Shown one piece after another: positions 5,870 to 13,749 of a DNA stretch of 18,133 nucleotides (position 1 is its first letter; each line of letters starts with the position of its first letter). The notes under the pieces are model-generated. The model made no database searches and was not told the DNA's origin. It worked only from the letters and a program-made list of their open reading frames with translations. The stretch is from a bacterium. Its GTDB lineage: Bacteria; Hydrothermota; UBA3073; JACQXS01; JAUWAR01. A program made the translations under genes and the position numbers. The stretch lies in NCBI GenBank assembly GCA_030601965.1, contig JAUWAR010000012.1, positions 1 to 18,133 of the forward strand. The letters run 5' to 3'.

Positions 5870-8800
5870 ATGAATTTGCCACAATTTTCTGTAAATAGAA
5901 GGGTTACTATTACGATGATGGTCTTAATAATAGTCCTTTTAGGAGCCATATCGTTGAGCAAACTTGGATTGGACCTCCTCCCGGATATTGAATATCCTGT
6001 TGTGAGTGTGATGACAACCTATCCAGGCGCGGCTCCTCAGGAGATAGAAGAACAGGTGACAAGACCAGTAGAAGAATCGCTCTCTATGGTAAGTGGTGTA
6101 AAATCTGTAAATTCAAACTCAGAAGAGGGTGTTTCCGTAGTAATGGTAGAATTTGAATGGGGAACCAACCTTGATTTCGCGGCTCAAGATATCAGGGATA
6201 GGATTAGTCTTATTAAGGATTGGCTTCCTGAAGATGTTTCAACACCGTTGGTCCTTAAATTTGACCTCTCTATGATGCCAGTGGTTTTTTATGGTGTTAT
6301 AGGTGATTGTAGTCTAAGAGAGCTTCGCAAGACTCTTGAGGAAAGAGTGAAAGATAAAATAGAAAGAATAGATGGTGTAGCATCCTGTATGGTAATGGGT
6401 GGACAAGGTAGGGAAATAAATATATCCATTGATAAGGCAAAACTTGTCGCCCATAATCTTGGACTTAGTCAGGTTATATCAGCACTTCGGGCAACAAATC
6501 TAAATTTTAGTGCAGGACATATTACTCGGAAATACAAAGAATATTCAGTAAGAATAGTGGGAGAGTATCAAAATATTGATGAGATAGGCAATACAATAAT
6601 AGGCAGTAAAAATGGAGTCCCTATTTATCTCAAAAATATTGCAGAACTCAGAGATACACATAAAGAGATTAGGAGTTATGGCAGAACACAAGATAAAGAA
6701 AGTGTTATACTATTCATAACAAAACAGGCTGGAGCAAATACTGTAATAATTTCTAATAAAGTGAATAAAGAACTTGAGAAGATTAAAGATACCCTTCCTC
6801 CTGATATCCAGTTTCATCTGTTTTTTGACCAGGGAGATATGATAAAGAAAATAAGTCAAAGAACTGGAGAAACTGCTCTCTGGGGCGGTATCCTTGCCAT
6901 TTTATTCATATTCCTTTTCTTGAGAAACTGGAGACCCACCTTAACTATTGCTCTGGCTATACCATTTTCAATCATTACGACCTTCATAGCCATTTATTTT
7001 GTTGGTTATACCCTTAATATGATGACTCTTGCAGGAATAGCACTTGGAGTTGGAATGTTAGTTGATAATGCTGTGGTGGTAATTGAAAACATATATCGGA
7101 AGATGGAAGAAGGAAGTAATAGAAAGGATGCGGCAATTCAGGGGACAACAGAAGTTGGGATGGCAATTACAGCCTCAACGCTTACTACTGTCTCTGTATT
7201 TATTCCGCTTATCTTTTCTGCTGGCATCGCAGGTAGATTGTCCAGAAGCCTTGCCCTTACAATATCCTTTGCCCTGTTTGCCTCTCTGTTTATAGCCTTT
7301 ACTTTAGTGCCTATGCTTGCGTCTATATTATTCAAAAAGAGAAAAGAAGTTCCACAGGAACAAGGATTTAATAGATTCAAAGAAAGATATGGAAGACTCC
7401 TCAAATATGCTCTTACTCACAGGAGAAGAACCGTTATAACATCAGTAGTAATATTTGTTGCCACTTTATGCCTGATTCCCCTTGTAGGTACAGAATTTAT
7501 GCCCAAGATGGACATTCCTTTCTTATCAATAAATATTGCAATGCCAGTTGGAACTTCTCTTGAAGAGACAAATAGAGTTGTCTTACAATTTGAGGATATT
7601 CTCAGGGATATTCCAGAAATAGAAATTACAAGCGCGTGGATAGGACTCAGTGAAGCAACCCAATATGATGTGGCATACGGTTCAGTGAGTCCCGGAGTAA
7701 ATCAGGCTCAGGTGATGGGAAAATTGGTTGAAAGAAATACCCGTAAAAGGTCTGGTCAAGAGATTATAGAGGAGATAAGAAAAAAGATTCCTCATATAGA
7801 AGGAGCAACCATAGAATTTGCTGATATGAGTGGACAGATGTTTGGAGGTGGTGGAGGAGCTCCAATAAATGTAAAGATTTTTGGCAAGGATTTATCCATT
7901 CTTAAAAGAATTTCCGAACAAATAGCATCCAAAATAAGAGGTGTAAAAGGTATCAAGGATATAGACACATCCGTTAGACAGGGGAAACCTGAATTGCAAA
8001 TAAGGATCGATAAAGAGAAAGCGGCTTTATTTGGATTAAGTGTATATCAGATAGGACAGGAAGTAAGGACGGCTACTCAAGGTATGCTTGCAGGAAGATT
8101 CAGGGAAGAGGGAGAGGAAGTAGATATGCTATTAGAATTCAGAAATGAGGATGTGAAGAATATAAAGGATATTGAAAATATTCCTATTACGACTCCTTTT
8201 GGCACGAGTATTCTCTTGAAACAAGTTGCAGAGATAGTTTTAACTGAGGGTCCAGTGAGAATAGAAAGAGAAGAGCAAAACAGGAAGGTATCGGTTACAG
8301 CAAATATTGAGCGCAGAGATTTAGGAAGCGTTGTGAGGGATGTTGCAAGAGATATTGAGCCGATAAAGAAGACCCTTCCGTCAGGTTATTTGATAGAATT
8401 TGGCGGTGAATATGAACAGATGAGAGAGACTTTTTTGACGCTGGGGATTGCCTTTATTCTTGCCATAATACTTGTATATATGGTAATGGCCGCTCAATTT
8501 GAGTCATTTGTTCATCCATTTGTGATAATGTTCACTATGCCATTAGCGGCCGTAGGGGTAATCTGGGCTTTATTTATTACCCATAAGGCAGTATCAATGC
8601 CAGCCCTTATGGGAGTGATAATCCTTGCGGGAATTGTAGTAAATAATGCCATAGTATTTATAGATTATACCAATCGTTTACGGAAAAAGGGATTAGAAAT
8701 ACACGAGGCTCTTGTTTTAGCTGGAAAAACGAGGTTAAGACCCATTCTCATAACAGCCTTTACGACTATTTTAGGAATGTTACCTATGGCAATCAGTCGT

Positions 8801-8965
8801 TCTCAAGGTTCTGAGATGAGGTCACCTATGGCTATAGTGGTGATGGGTGGACTCTTTGTCTCCACGCTACTCACTCTAATAGTCATTCCGCTTATCTACA
8901 CAATTTTTGATGACCTTGCAGAGAGAATAAGAAAGAGAACAAAAAGAGTAGTGTTAAGAGAATAA
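5870..8965 (+). CDS. RND-family inner-membrane efflux pump (AcrB/HAE1 type)
   Basis: A 1031-residue pump of normal length with the duplicated RND plan. TM1 is near residues 12-33 and is followed by a large porter domain; a cluster of helices from about 335 contains GIALGVGMLVDNAVVVIEN (D399-N400), then a second half. TM10 carries VVNNAIVFIDYTNRLRKKG where AcrB has its proton-relay lysine. So one of the two AcrB aspartates is Asn and the lysine is absent, as in a common subclass of HAE1-like pumps. It exports hydrophobic or amphiphilic compounds using proton flow; the substrate cannot be deduced. Its partners are the upstream adaptor and duct. No strong ribosome site precedes ATG 5870; the palindromic element ends 14 bases before it. 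Confidence 0.93.
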   Translation: MNLPQFSVNRRVTITMMVLIIVLLGAISLSKLGLDLLPDIEYPVVSVMTTYPGAAPQEIEEQVTRPVEESLSMVSGVKSVNSNSEEGVSVVMVEFEWGTNLDFAAQDIRDRISLIKDWLPEDVSTPLVLKFDLSMMPVVFYGVIGDCSLRELRKTLEERVKDKIERIDGVASCMVMGGQGREINISIDKAKLVAHNLGLSQVISALRATNLNFSAGHITRKYKEYSVRIVGEYQNIDEIGNTIIGSKNGVPIYLKNIAELRDTHKEIRSYGRTQDKESVILFITKQAGANTVIISNKVNKELEKIKDTLPPDIQFHLFFDQGDMIKKISQRTGETALWGGILAILFIFLFLRNWRPTLTIALAIPFSIITTFIAIYFVGYTLNMMTLAGIALGVGMLVDNAVVVIENIYRKMEEGSNRKDAAIQGTTEVGMAITASTLTTVSVFIPLIFSAGIAGRLSRSLALTISFALFASLFIAFTLVPMLASILFKKRKEVPQEQGFNRFKERYGRLLKYALTHRRRTVITSVVIFVATLCLIPLVGTEFMPKMDIPFLSINIAMPVGTSLEETNRVVLQFEDILRDIPEIEITSAWIGLSEATQYDVAYGSVSPGVNQAQVMGKLVERNTRKRSGQEIIEEIRKKIPHIEGATIEFADMSGQMFGGGGGAPINVKIFGKDLSILKRISEQIASKIRGVKGIKDIDTSVRQGKPELQIRIDKEKAALFGLSVYQIGQEVRTATQGMLAGRFREEGEEVDMLLEFRNEDVKNIKDIENIPITTPFGTSILLKQVAEIVLTEGPVRIEREEQNRKVSVTANIERRDLGSVVRDVARDIEPIKKTLPSGYLIEFGGEYEQMRETFLTLGIAFILAIILVYMVMAAQFESFVHPFVIMFTMPLAAVGVIWALFITHKAVSMPALMGVIILAGIVVNNAIVFIDYTNRLRKKGLEIHEALVLAGKTRLRPILITAFTTILGMLPMAISRSQGSEMRSPMAIVVMGGLFVSTLLTLIVIPLIYTIFDDLAERIRKRTKRVVLRE

Positions 8966-8979
8966 AAAAATAAAAAAAC

Positions 8980-9008
8980 TTGACAAAAATGTATAAAATT
9001 CATTAGTC
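8980..9008 (+). promoter_or_regulatory. Candidate promoter for the outer-membrane barrel gene
   Basis: A perfect TTGACA lies at 8980-8985 directly after an A-rich tract following the pump gene. No good -10 box lies at the standard distance; the best is TTAGTC or ATTAGT around 9002-9008. The next gene is separately terminated, which supports its own promoter. Confidence 0.35.
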
Positions 9009-9042
9009 TTTTTCAAAACTTGATGAAAGGAGGTGAAAATAG

Positions 9043-9591
9043 ATGAAAAAACTGATGGCTTTTGGAACAATCGGTGCGATGCTTTTATGTAGTGCTTCTT
9101 TTGGTGTTGACATGGCAGGAAAGATGGGAATTGGATACGATGGGGGTCTTTCTTTTAAATATTGGATGGGTGGATTTGGAATTCAGAGTATAGTGGACTT
9201 CGGATATGAGACTGCTCCCAGTGGTTATACTGAGCCAGATAATAAAGCAGAAATGAGCATTGGTTTTACAGCAAAGGGACTTATGCCATTTATAAAGACT
9301 GACAAGGTGAACCTGAACTTTGTTCTTGGTTTTGGAATTGATATGCTTATGAATGAAGACTATAAGGATAAGACAGACTCTGGTATGGATATATCTGTTC
9401 TTATTGGATTCTCTCCTGAGATATTCTTACTGGACAATCTTTCAATTGAGACCACAACTGGACTTAAGGTCTTTATGAACGGAGAGAGTACATACAATGA
9501 TGTGAAAATGGCAGATGACTATATGAGCATCGCTACATTTGGACAGGGTGTATCTATCGTGAGTGGCGCTGCATTTCACTTCTACTTCTGA
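9043..9591 (+). CDS. Small outer-membrane beta-barrel protein, hypothetical
   Basis: A 182-residue protein with a clear Sec signal (MKKLMAFGTIGAMLLCSASFG, cleavage near SFG/VDM). The mature chain alternates polar and hydrophobic residues with many G and aromatics (MGIGYDGGLSFKYWMGGFGI) and ends in F (GAAFHFYF), the usual C-terminal signature for BAM-assembled barrels. It is large enough for 8 strands. The ribosome site AAAGGAGGT at 9026-9034 is near-perfect, and a strong terminator follows, so this is a single well-expressed gene. Role unknown; it resembles OmpA/OmpW-sized porin-like proteins only in general design. Confidence 0.75.
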   Translation: MKKLMAFGTIGAMLLCSASFGVDMAGKMGIGYDGGLSFKYWMGGFGIQSIVDFGYETAPSGYTEPDNKAEMSIGFTAKGLMPFIKTDKVNLNFVLGFGIDMLMNEDYKDKTDSGMDISVLIGFSPEIFLLDNLSIETTTGLKVFMNGESTYNDVKMADDYMSIATFGQGVSIVSGAAFHFYF

Positions 9592-9611
9592 TGTAGAACT
9601 TTACTACTAAT

Positions 9612-9652
9612 GGGCTATCTATCTTTTAAAGGTGGATAGCCCGTTCTTTTTT
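9612..9652 (+). terminator. Rho-independent terminator after the barrel gene
   Basis: GGGCTATC (9612-9619) pairs perfectly with GATAGCCC (9635-9642), followed immediately by GTTCTTTTTT (9643-9652). Confidence 0.9.
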
Positions 9653-9706
9653 ATCACGCCTTCATAAGTCTTGACGCTTCTACTCCAGAAAAGCGACAAT
9701 ACGCAG

Positions 9707-9712
9707 TATCAT
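9707..9712 (+). promoter_or_regulatory. Candidate -10 box immediately upstream of nadE
   Basis: TATCAT (5 of 6 to TATAAT) lies 5 bases before the nadE ATG at 9718, which would place the transcript start at or next to the start codon. The matching -35 region is poor; TTGACG at 9671-9676 with GACAAT at 9695-9700 is an alternative that would give a leader of about 11 bases. No ribosome site is present either way. Confidence 0.35.
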
Positions 9713-9717
9713 TAAAT

Positions 9718-10626
9718 ATGGAAGACATAAAAGAACGAATCAAAATAGACCCTGAAAGGGTTGCTCTTGGTATTGTAAATTTTATAAAAGATAAGGTAAA
9801 GTCTTTCAAGAGACAGGGTGCTATATTCGGTCTTTCGGGTGGAATAGACTCTGCCTGCATTGCAGGACTCTTGTCCCGTGCAATTGGTAAAAATAGAATA
9901 CTTGCACTCATTATGCCTGAAAGGGATTCAGATGAGAATACAGTAAGAGATGCGGAACTCGTTGCTCATAAATTTGATATAAAGACAAAACTTATAGATA
10001 TTGCAAAGACACTTAAGTCCTTTAGTATTTATGAGACAACACCCGGAAAGTTTTATTCAAATAATAGGGAACCTATTGGAAAAATTATAAAAAATGCTTA
10101 CAGATTGATTCCGAATAGGAGTAATCCATTTCTTGGAGGGCTTCTTGGAACCAAGTATGAGTGGATGAAAGAGGTACAGGCATATTACAGGATAAAACAC
10201 AGGATAAGGATGGCGAACCTATACTATTATGGAGAAAAAAAGAACTATCTTATAATAGGGACATCAAATAAGACAGAAGACCTCGTGGGATTTTTTGTTA
10301 AATATGGAGATGGTGCGGCAGATATTATGCCAATTGCAAACCTTTATAAGACACAGGTAAGAGTTCTTTCAGAATATCTTGGTGTTCCAGGGCCCATTAT
10401 AAATAAGGAGTCCTCACCCGACCTCCTGCCAGGAATTACAGATGAAGTGGCACTTGGAATATCTTATGAAAAACTTGATTTAATCCTGCTTGGGCTTGAG
10501 ATAGGTGTTTCTGACAGTTTTATTCAAAAAGAGGTAGATTGCAGTAAAAATACTATTAAATATGTAAAAAGACTTATTACTTTATCAAGCCATATGAGAA
10601 ATCTACCTGAGAAGTGCCAGATTTAA
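9718..10626 (+). CDS. nadE: NAD(+) synthase, ammonia-dependent type
   Basis: A 302-residue enzyme making NAD from deamido-NAD, ATP and ammonia in the cytoplasm. The ATP pyrophosphatase loop IFGLSGGIDSACIAG has SGGIDS at 40-45. Family signatures follow: HRIRMANLYY (161-170), LIIGTSNKTE (178-187), FFVKYGDGAADIMPIANLYK and PDLLPGITDE. There is no N-terminal glutaminase (nitrilase) domain, so ammonia must be free or supplied in trans. Residues about 103-152, between the loop domain and the RIRM motif, contain an unusually long segment (IYETTPGKFY...GGLLGTKYEWMKE) compared with compact bacterial NadE. The C-terminal part ends in a helix-turn-helix-like KEVDCSKNTIKYVKRLI, normal for the family. No ribosome site precedes the ATG. 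Confidence 0.92.
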   Translation: MEDIKERIKIDPERVALGIVNFIKDKVKSFKRQGAIFGLSGGIDSACIAGLLSRAIGKNRILALIMPERDSDENTVRDAELVAHKFDIKTKLIDIAKTLKSFSIYETTPGKFYSNNREPIGKIIKNAYRLIPNRSNPFLGGLLGTKYEWMKEVQAYYRIKHRIRMANLYYYGEKKNYLIIGTSNKTEDLVGFFVKYGDGAADIMPIANLYKTQVRVLSEYLGVPGPIINKESSPDLLPGITDEVALGISYEKLDLILLGLEIGVSDSFIQKEVDCSKNTIKYVKRLITLSSHMRNLPEKCQI

Positions 10627-10688
10627 ATGAGAGTCTATAAGAAATTTTCTATTCTTTACCTCACTTAAATTCCTATTTTATTTTTTGA

Positions 10689-10717
10689 TTGACATTGTTG
10701 AAGTAAAGAATTAAATT
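10689..10717 (+). promoter_or_regulatory. Promoter of the purine operon, apparently leaderless
   Basis: TTGACA (10689-10694), a 17-base spacer, then TAAATT (10712-10717, 4 of 6). Only 6 bases separate the -10 box from ATG 10724, so transcription would start at the A of the start codon. No Shine-Dalgarno sequence is present. No purine riboswitch or PurR-like site was recognised. Confidence 0.6.
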
Positions 10718-10723
10718 TAGTTT

Positions 10724-13519
10724 ATGGCAATTAGAATTGAAATAACCAAAAAGGATAATATAGAGGGTGATAGAATCAAGAAAGCCATAAAAGACATTGG
10801 AATAAAAGTAAAGAATGTCTTTACAAAAGATGTATATCTGATTTTTGGTAATCTTACAGAAAAAGAAATCAGAATAATCGCGGAAGAGATACTCGTTGAT
10901 AAGGTATGGGAAGATTATACAATAGAAGAAGATAAGGGCCCTGAAGAGGGTTGGATTGAAATTGCTTATAATCCAGGGGTTCTTGACCCTGTGGCAAAAA
11001 GCACTGAGAATATTATAAAAGAAGTTGGGATGGATATTAAAGCCGTAAAGAGAATAAAAAAATATAAAATTGAGGGTGAGAATATAGAGCAAGTCAAACA
11101 AAGAATTCTATATAATAAACTTATTCAACATCAGGTTGTAAAAAAAGAGGGTCTTGCCGTTCCTCCTAAATACAATTTTAAGCCCATTTATGTTCCTATC
11201 TTTAATACTGACCTTATAACTATTTCAAAGCAAATGAGTCTATTTTTAAATGAAGAGGAGATGGTTAAGATAAGGGATTATTTCAAGGAGATAAATAGGA
11301 ACCCTACAGATGTTGAACTTGAGACATTTGGAATTTTATGGTCTGAACATTGCTCCCATAAAACATTTAAAGGAGAAATTCAGAATTCAGAATTCAGAAT
11401 TCAGAATTTACTGAAGTCCACCATTATGAAAGTTACAGAAGAACTTAATAAACCTTGGGTTATTTCTGCGTTTAGTGATAATGCAGGGATTATAGAGTTT
11501 GATGAGGATTATGCGGTCTGTTTCAAGGTAGAGACACATAATCATCCATCAGCACTTGAGCCTTATGGGGGTGCGGCTACTGGTATAGGCGGAGTAATCA
11601 GGGATATATTAGGATGCGGCAAGGGCGCAAAACCTATTGCCAATACAGATACATTTCTTTTTGGTAATCTTGATATGGCTTATGAAGGGCTTCCCGAAGG
11701 AGTTTTACACCCAAAAAGGATAATGAAAGGAGTAGTAAATGGGGTGGCTGATTATGGCAACAGAATGGGTATTCCAACCGTGAATGGAGGTGTATTTTTT
11801 AATGAAGGTTATACTGCCAATCCTATAATATACTGTGGATGTGTTGGAATAATTCCCAAGAAATTATGTAAGAAAAAGGTAGAGATAGGAGATTTAGTTG
11901 TGCTTATTGGAGGAAGGACTGGAAGGGATGGAATTCATGGTGCAACATTTGCTTCAGGAGAGATGACAGGCGAGACTCATACCCAATTTGGAAGTGCAGT
12001 GCAAATAGGAGACCCTATTACAGAAAAAAGAATGATGGATGCACTATTACAAGCAAGGGAGTTGTATAATTCAGTTACAGATTGTGGGGCAGGTGGCATA
12101 TCTACAGCAATTTCAGAACTTGCAAAAGATATTGGCGTAATAGTAGAACTTGAAAAAGTCCCATTGAAATATGAAGGACTTTCTTATAGAGAAATCTGGA
12201 TTTCAGAATCTCAAGAAAGGATGGTTCTATCGGTTCCAGAAGAGAATATTAAAAAGATTAAGGAGATATTTTTTAACGAAGGCGTAGATGCCACAGTTAT
12301 AGGTGAATTCATAAAAGGAAAAAAGATTATAGTAAAATATAGGAATAATACTGTAGTAGAACTAAATACTGAGTTTGTGCTTGAAGGAATGCCAACAAGA
12401 AAGTTGAAAGTTAAGCGACCCCGACAAAGGTCGGGGTGCCCCGAGTCAAAAGTTAATGAGGTAGGCGCAGGCTTTAGCCTGCGTAATATTGAACAAAATC
12501 CCTTATCGGTTCTTAAGACTCTGCTTTCTGCTCCCAACATAGCGAGTAAGGAGTGGGTTGTGAGGCAGTATGACCATGAAGTCCAGGGTGGTAGTGTAAT
12601 AAAACCACTTTTAGGAGATGCGGCAGTTGTAAGACCATTACTCCAAATCTCAAATCTCAAATCTCAAATCTCAAATAGAAAAGGTATTGTTATTGGGAGT
12701 GGTATAAGTAGATTAAAAGACCCGTACTGGATGGCAGTATCAGCAGTTGATGAAGCGATAAGAAATGTTGTTGCAGTTGGTGGTGACCCTGATAGGATTG
12801 CCTTATTAGATAATTTTTCCTGGGGAAGCCCAGAAGACCCTGAGAAGATGCATGACCTTGTTATGGCATCAAAAGGCCTTTATGATACTGCAAAGGTTTA
12901 TGAGACCCCTTTTATATCAGGTAAAGATAGTTTATATAATGAGTTTAAGACAGAGAATAGGACACTTTCCGTGCCACCAACACTTCTTATATCCGCAATT
13001 GGTTTAATACCTGATGTTGAAAAGGCTGTCTCTTATAGTTTGAAAAGTAAGGGAAACTCTATCTATATGGTTGGAGAAACTTATACCAAAAACCGACTGC
13101 CAACCACTAAGGACCGAAAAATATTTTTCTCACTTCATAGAGCAATAAATGAAGGAATTATCTCAGCCTGTCATGACATCTCTGAAGGAGGAATCGGAGT
13201 AGGAATAGCCGAAATGTGTATAACCTGTCTACCGACAGGCAAAAATGGAAATTTAGGAGCAAGGATAAATTTAGATAACATTCCCAGTAGCACCCCGCAA
13301 TTCTGCGGGGTGGACTTACTCTTTTTAGAATCCGATACAAGATTTTTAGTAGAGGTAAAAGATGAAACAAGATTCAAGGAGATTATGGAAGGGATTCCAA
13401 TTGGAAGGATAGGAGAGGTAACAGAAGAACCTATTCTTGATATAGAGAATATGTTTAAGGTCTCTATAAAAGAGGTTAGATATATTTATGAAAATAGTTT
13501 AAAAAAGTTAATAGAATGA
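10724..13519 (+). CDS. purL: FGAM synthase, PurS-like domains fused to PurL
   Basis: A 931-residue protein catalysing FGAR to FGAM with ATP and ammonia from PurQ, in purine synthesis. Residues 1-155 hold two PurS-like ferredoxin folds; the second has the diagnostic NPGVLDPVAKSTENIIKEVG (83-102). The PurL part has SEHCSHKT (207-214), KVETHNHPSALEPYGGAATG (268-287), DCGAGGIS (453-460), PNIASKEWVVRQYDHEVQGG (604-623), DPYWMAVSAVDEAIRNVVAV (666-685), SGKDSLYNE (732-740) and CHDISEGG (816-823). All active-site motifs are intact. It is atypically studded with in-frame repeat-encoded segments at about 218-229, 561-588, 639-651, 833-840 and 855-863, all in loops or linkers. It overlaps the next gene by ATGA. 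Confidence 0.95.
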   Translation: MAIRIEITKKDNIEGDRIKKAIKDIGIKVKNVFTKDVYLIFGNLTEKEIRIIAEEILVDKVWEDYTIEEDKGPEEGWIEIAYNPGVLDPVAKSTENIIKEVGMDIKAVKRIKKYKIEGENIEQVKQRILYNKLIQHQVVKKEGLAVPPKYNFKPIYVPIFNTDLITISKQMSLFLNEEEMVKIRDYFKEINRNPTDVELETFGILWSEHCSHKTFKGEIQNSEFRIQNLLKSTIMKVTEELNKPWVISAFSDNAGIIEFDEDYAVCFKVETHNHPSALEPYGGAATGIGGVIRDILGCGKGAKPIANTDTFLFGNLDMAYEGLPEGVLHPKRIMKGVVNGVADYGNRMGIPTVNGGVFFNEGYTANPIIYCGCVGIIPKKLCKKKVEIGDLVVLIGGRTGRDGIHGATFASGEMTGETHTQFGSAVQIGDPITEKRMMDALLQARELYNSVTDCGAGGISTAISELAKDIGVIVELEKVPLKYEGLSYREIWISESQERMVLSVPEENIKKIKEIFFNEGVDATVIGEFIKGKKIIVKYRNNTVVELNTEFVLEGMPTRKLKVKRPRQRSGCPESKVNEVGAGFSLRNIEQNPLSVLKTLLSAPNIASKEWVVRQYDHEVQGGSVIKPLLGDAAVVRPLLQISNLKSQISNRKGIVIGSGISRLKDPYWMAVSAVDEAIRNVVAVGGDPDRIALLDNFSWGSPEDPEKMHDLVMASKGLYDTAKVYETPFISGKDSLYNEFKTENRTLSVPPTLLISAIGLIPDVEKAVSYSLKSKGNSIYMVGETYTKNRLPTTKDRKIFFSLHRAINEGIISACHDISEGGIGVGIAEMCITCLPTGKNGNLGARINLDNIPSSTPQFCGVDLLFLESDTRFLVEVKDETRFKEIMEGIPIGRIGEVTEEPILDIENMFKVSIKEVRYIYENSLKKLIE
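11377..11404 (+). repeat. Heptamer array AATTCAG x4 within purL
   Basis: Four perfect tandem copies of AATTCAG occupy 28 bases in the purL frame, encoding about IQNSEFRIQN. They lie between the SEHCSHKTFKG and NLLKSTIM motifs. Confidence 0.9.
12418..12483 (+). repeat. Two palindromes within the purL linker
   Basis: The first is ACCCCGACAAAGGTCGGGGT (12418-12437). The second is CGCAGGCTTTAGCCTGCG (12466-12483), which shares the AGGCTTTAGCCT core with the intergenic elements at 3893, 4852 and 5813. Both are translated (RPRQRSGCP and GAGFSLRN) and lie in the linker before the LLSAPNIASKEW motif. Confidence 0.9.
12649..12676 (+). repeat. Heptamer array CTCAAAT x4 within purL
   Basis: Four perfect tandem copies of CTCAAAT, preceded by a partial CTCCAAAT. 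The array is translated as part of LLQISNLKSQISN, between DAAVVRP and KGIVIGSG. Confidence 0.9.
13224..13239 (+). repeat. Palindrome CCTGTC(n4)GACAGG within purL
   Basis: CCTGTCTACCGACAGG is a 6-bp stem with a 4-base loop, translated as CLPTG. A near-identical copy, differing only in the loop (TGCC), is at 16325-16340 in the barrel gene. Confidence 0.85.
13291..13312 (+). repeat. Palindrome with 9-bp GC-rich stem within purL
   Basis: CACCCCGCA (13291-13299) pairs perfectly with TGCGGGGTG (13304-13312) around the loop ATTC. It is translated as STPQFCGV, before the LLFLESDTRFLVEV strand. Confidence 0.9.
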
Positions 13520-13749
13520 CACTAAAACAAACTATACAGGTGAAAGTAGTTCCTAATGCAAAGAAAAATGAAATCAGGGAAGAGAGTGAAAAACTTAAAG
13601 TCTATCTCACGGCATCACCAGTTAAAGGTAAGGCAAATAAGCTACTTGTTAAAGTTTTGACTAAACATTTCAATATTAGGAAATCAGATATTAAGATTAT
13701 AAAAGGAGAGAAATCAAGGAATAAAGTAATTGAGGTGAGTAATGGTTAA
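13516..13749 (+). CDS. DUF167 (YggU-family) small protein
   Basis: A 77-residue protein with the DUF167 pattern: IQVKVVPNAKKNEI at the start, LKVYLTASPVKGKANK (about 25-40), and KIIKGEKSRNKVIEV near the end. Members are 70-100 residues with a compact alpha/beta fold; the biochemical role is unknown. It overlaps purL by 4 bases (ATGA) and purQ by 8 bases, so it is translated as part of the purine operon, an uncommon place for this family. Whether it helps the PurSLQ complex or is merely carried along cannot be told. Confidence 0.88.
   Translation: MTLKQTIQVKVVPNAKKNEIREESEKLKVYLTASPVKGKANKLLVKVLTKHFNIRKSDIKIIKGEKSRNKVIEVSNG

Noticed and set aside
10621..10680. Terminator after nadE
   Set aside because: Only a weak imperfect hairpin (AAATGAG with CTCACTT) and a loose T-rich stretch; not convincing.
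10673..11101. 142-residue minus-strand ORF opposite the start of purL
   Set aside because: Shadow of an AT-rich coding region; low-complexity F/Y/I-rich product, no motif, and purL is unambiguous.
12211..12660. 149-residue minus-strand ORF opposite purL
   Set aside because: Antisense to conserved PurL sequence and built partly from repeat complements; no family resemblance.
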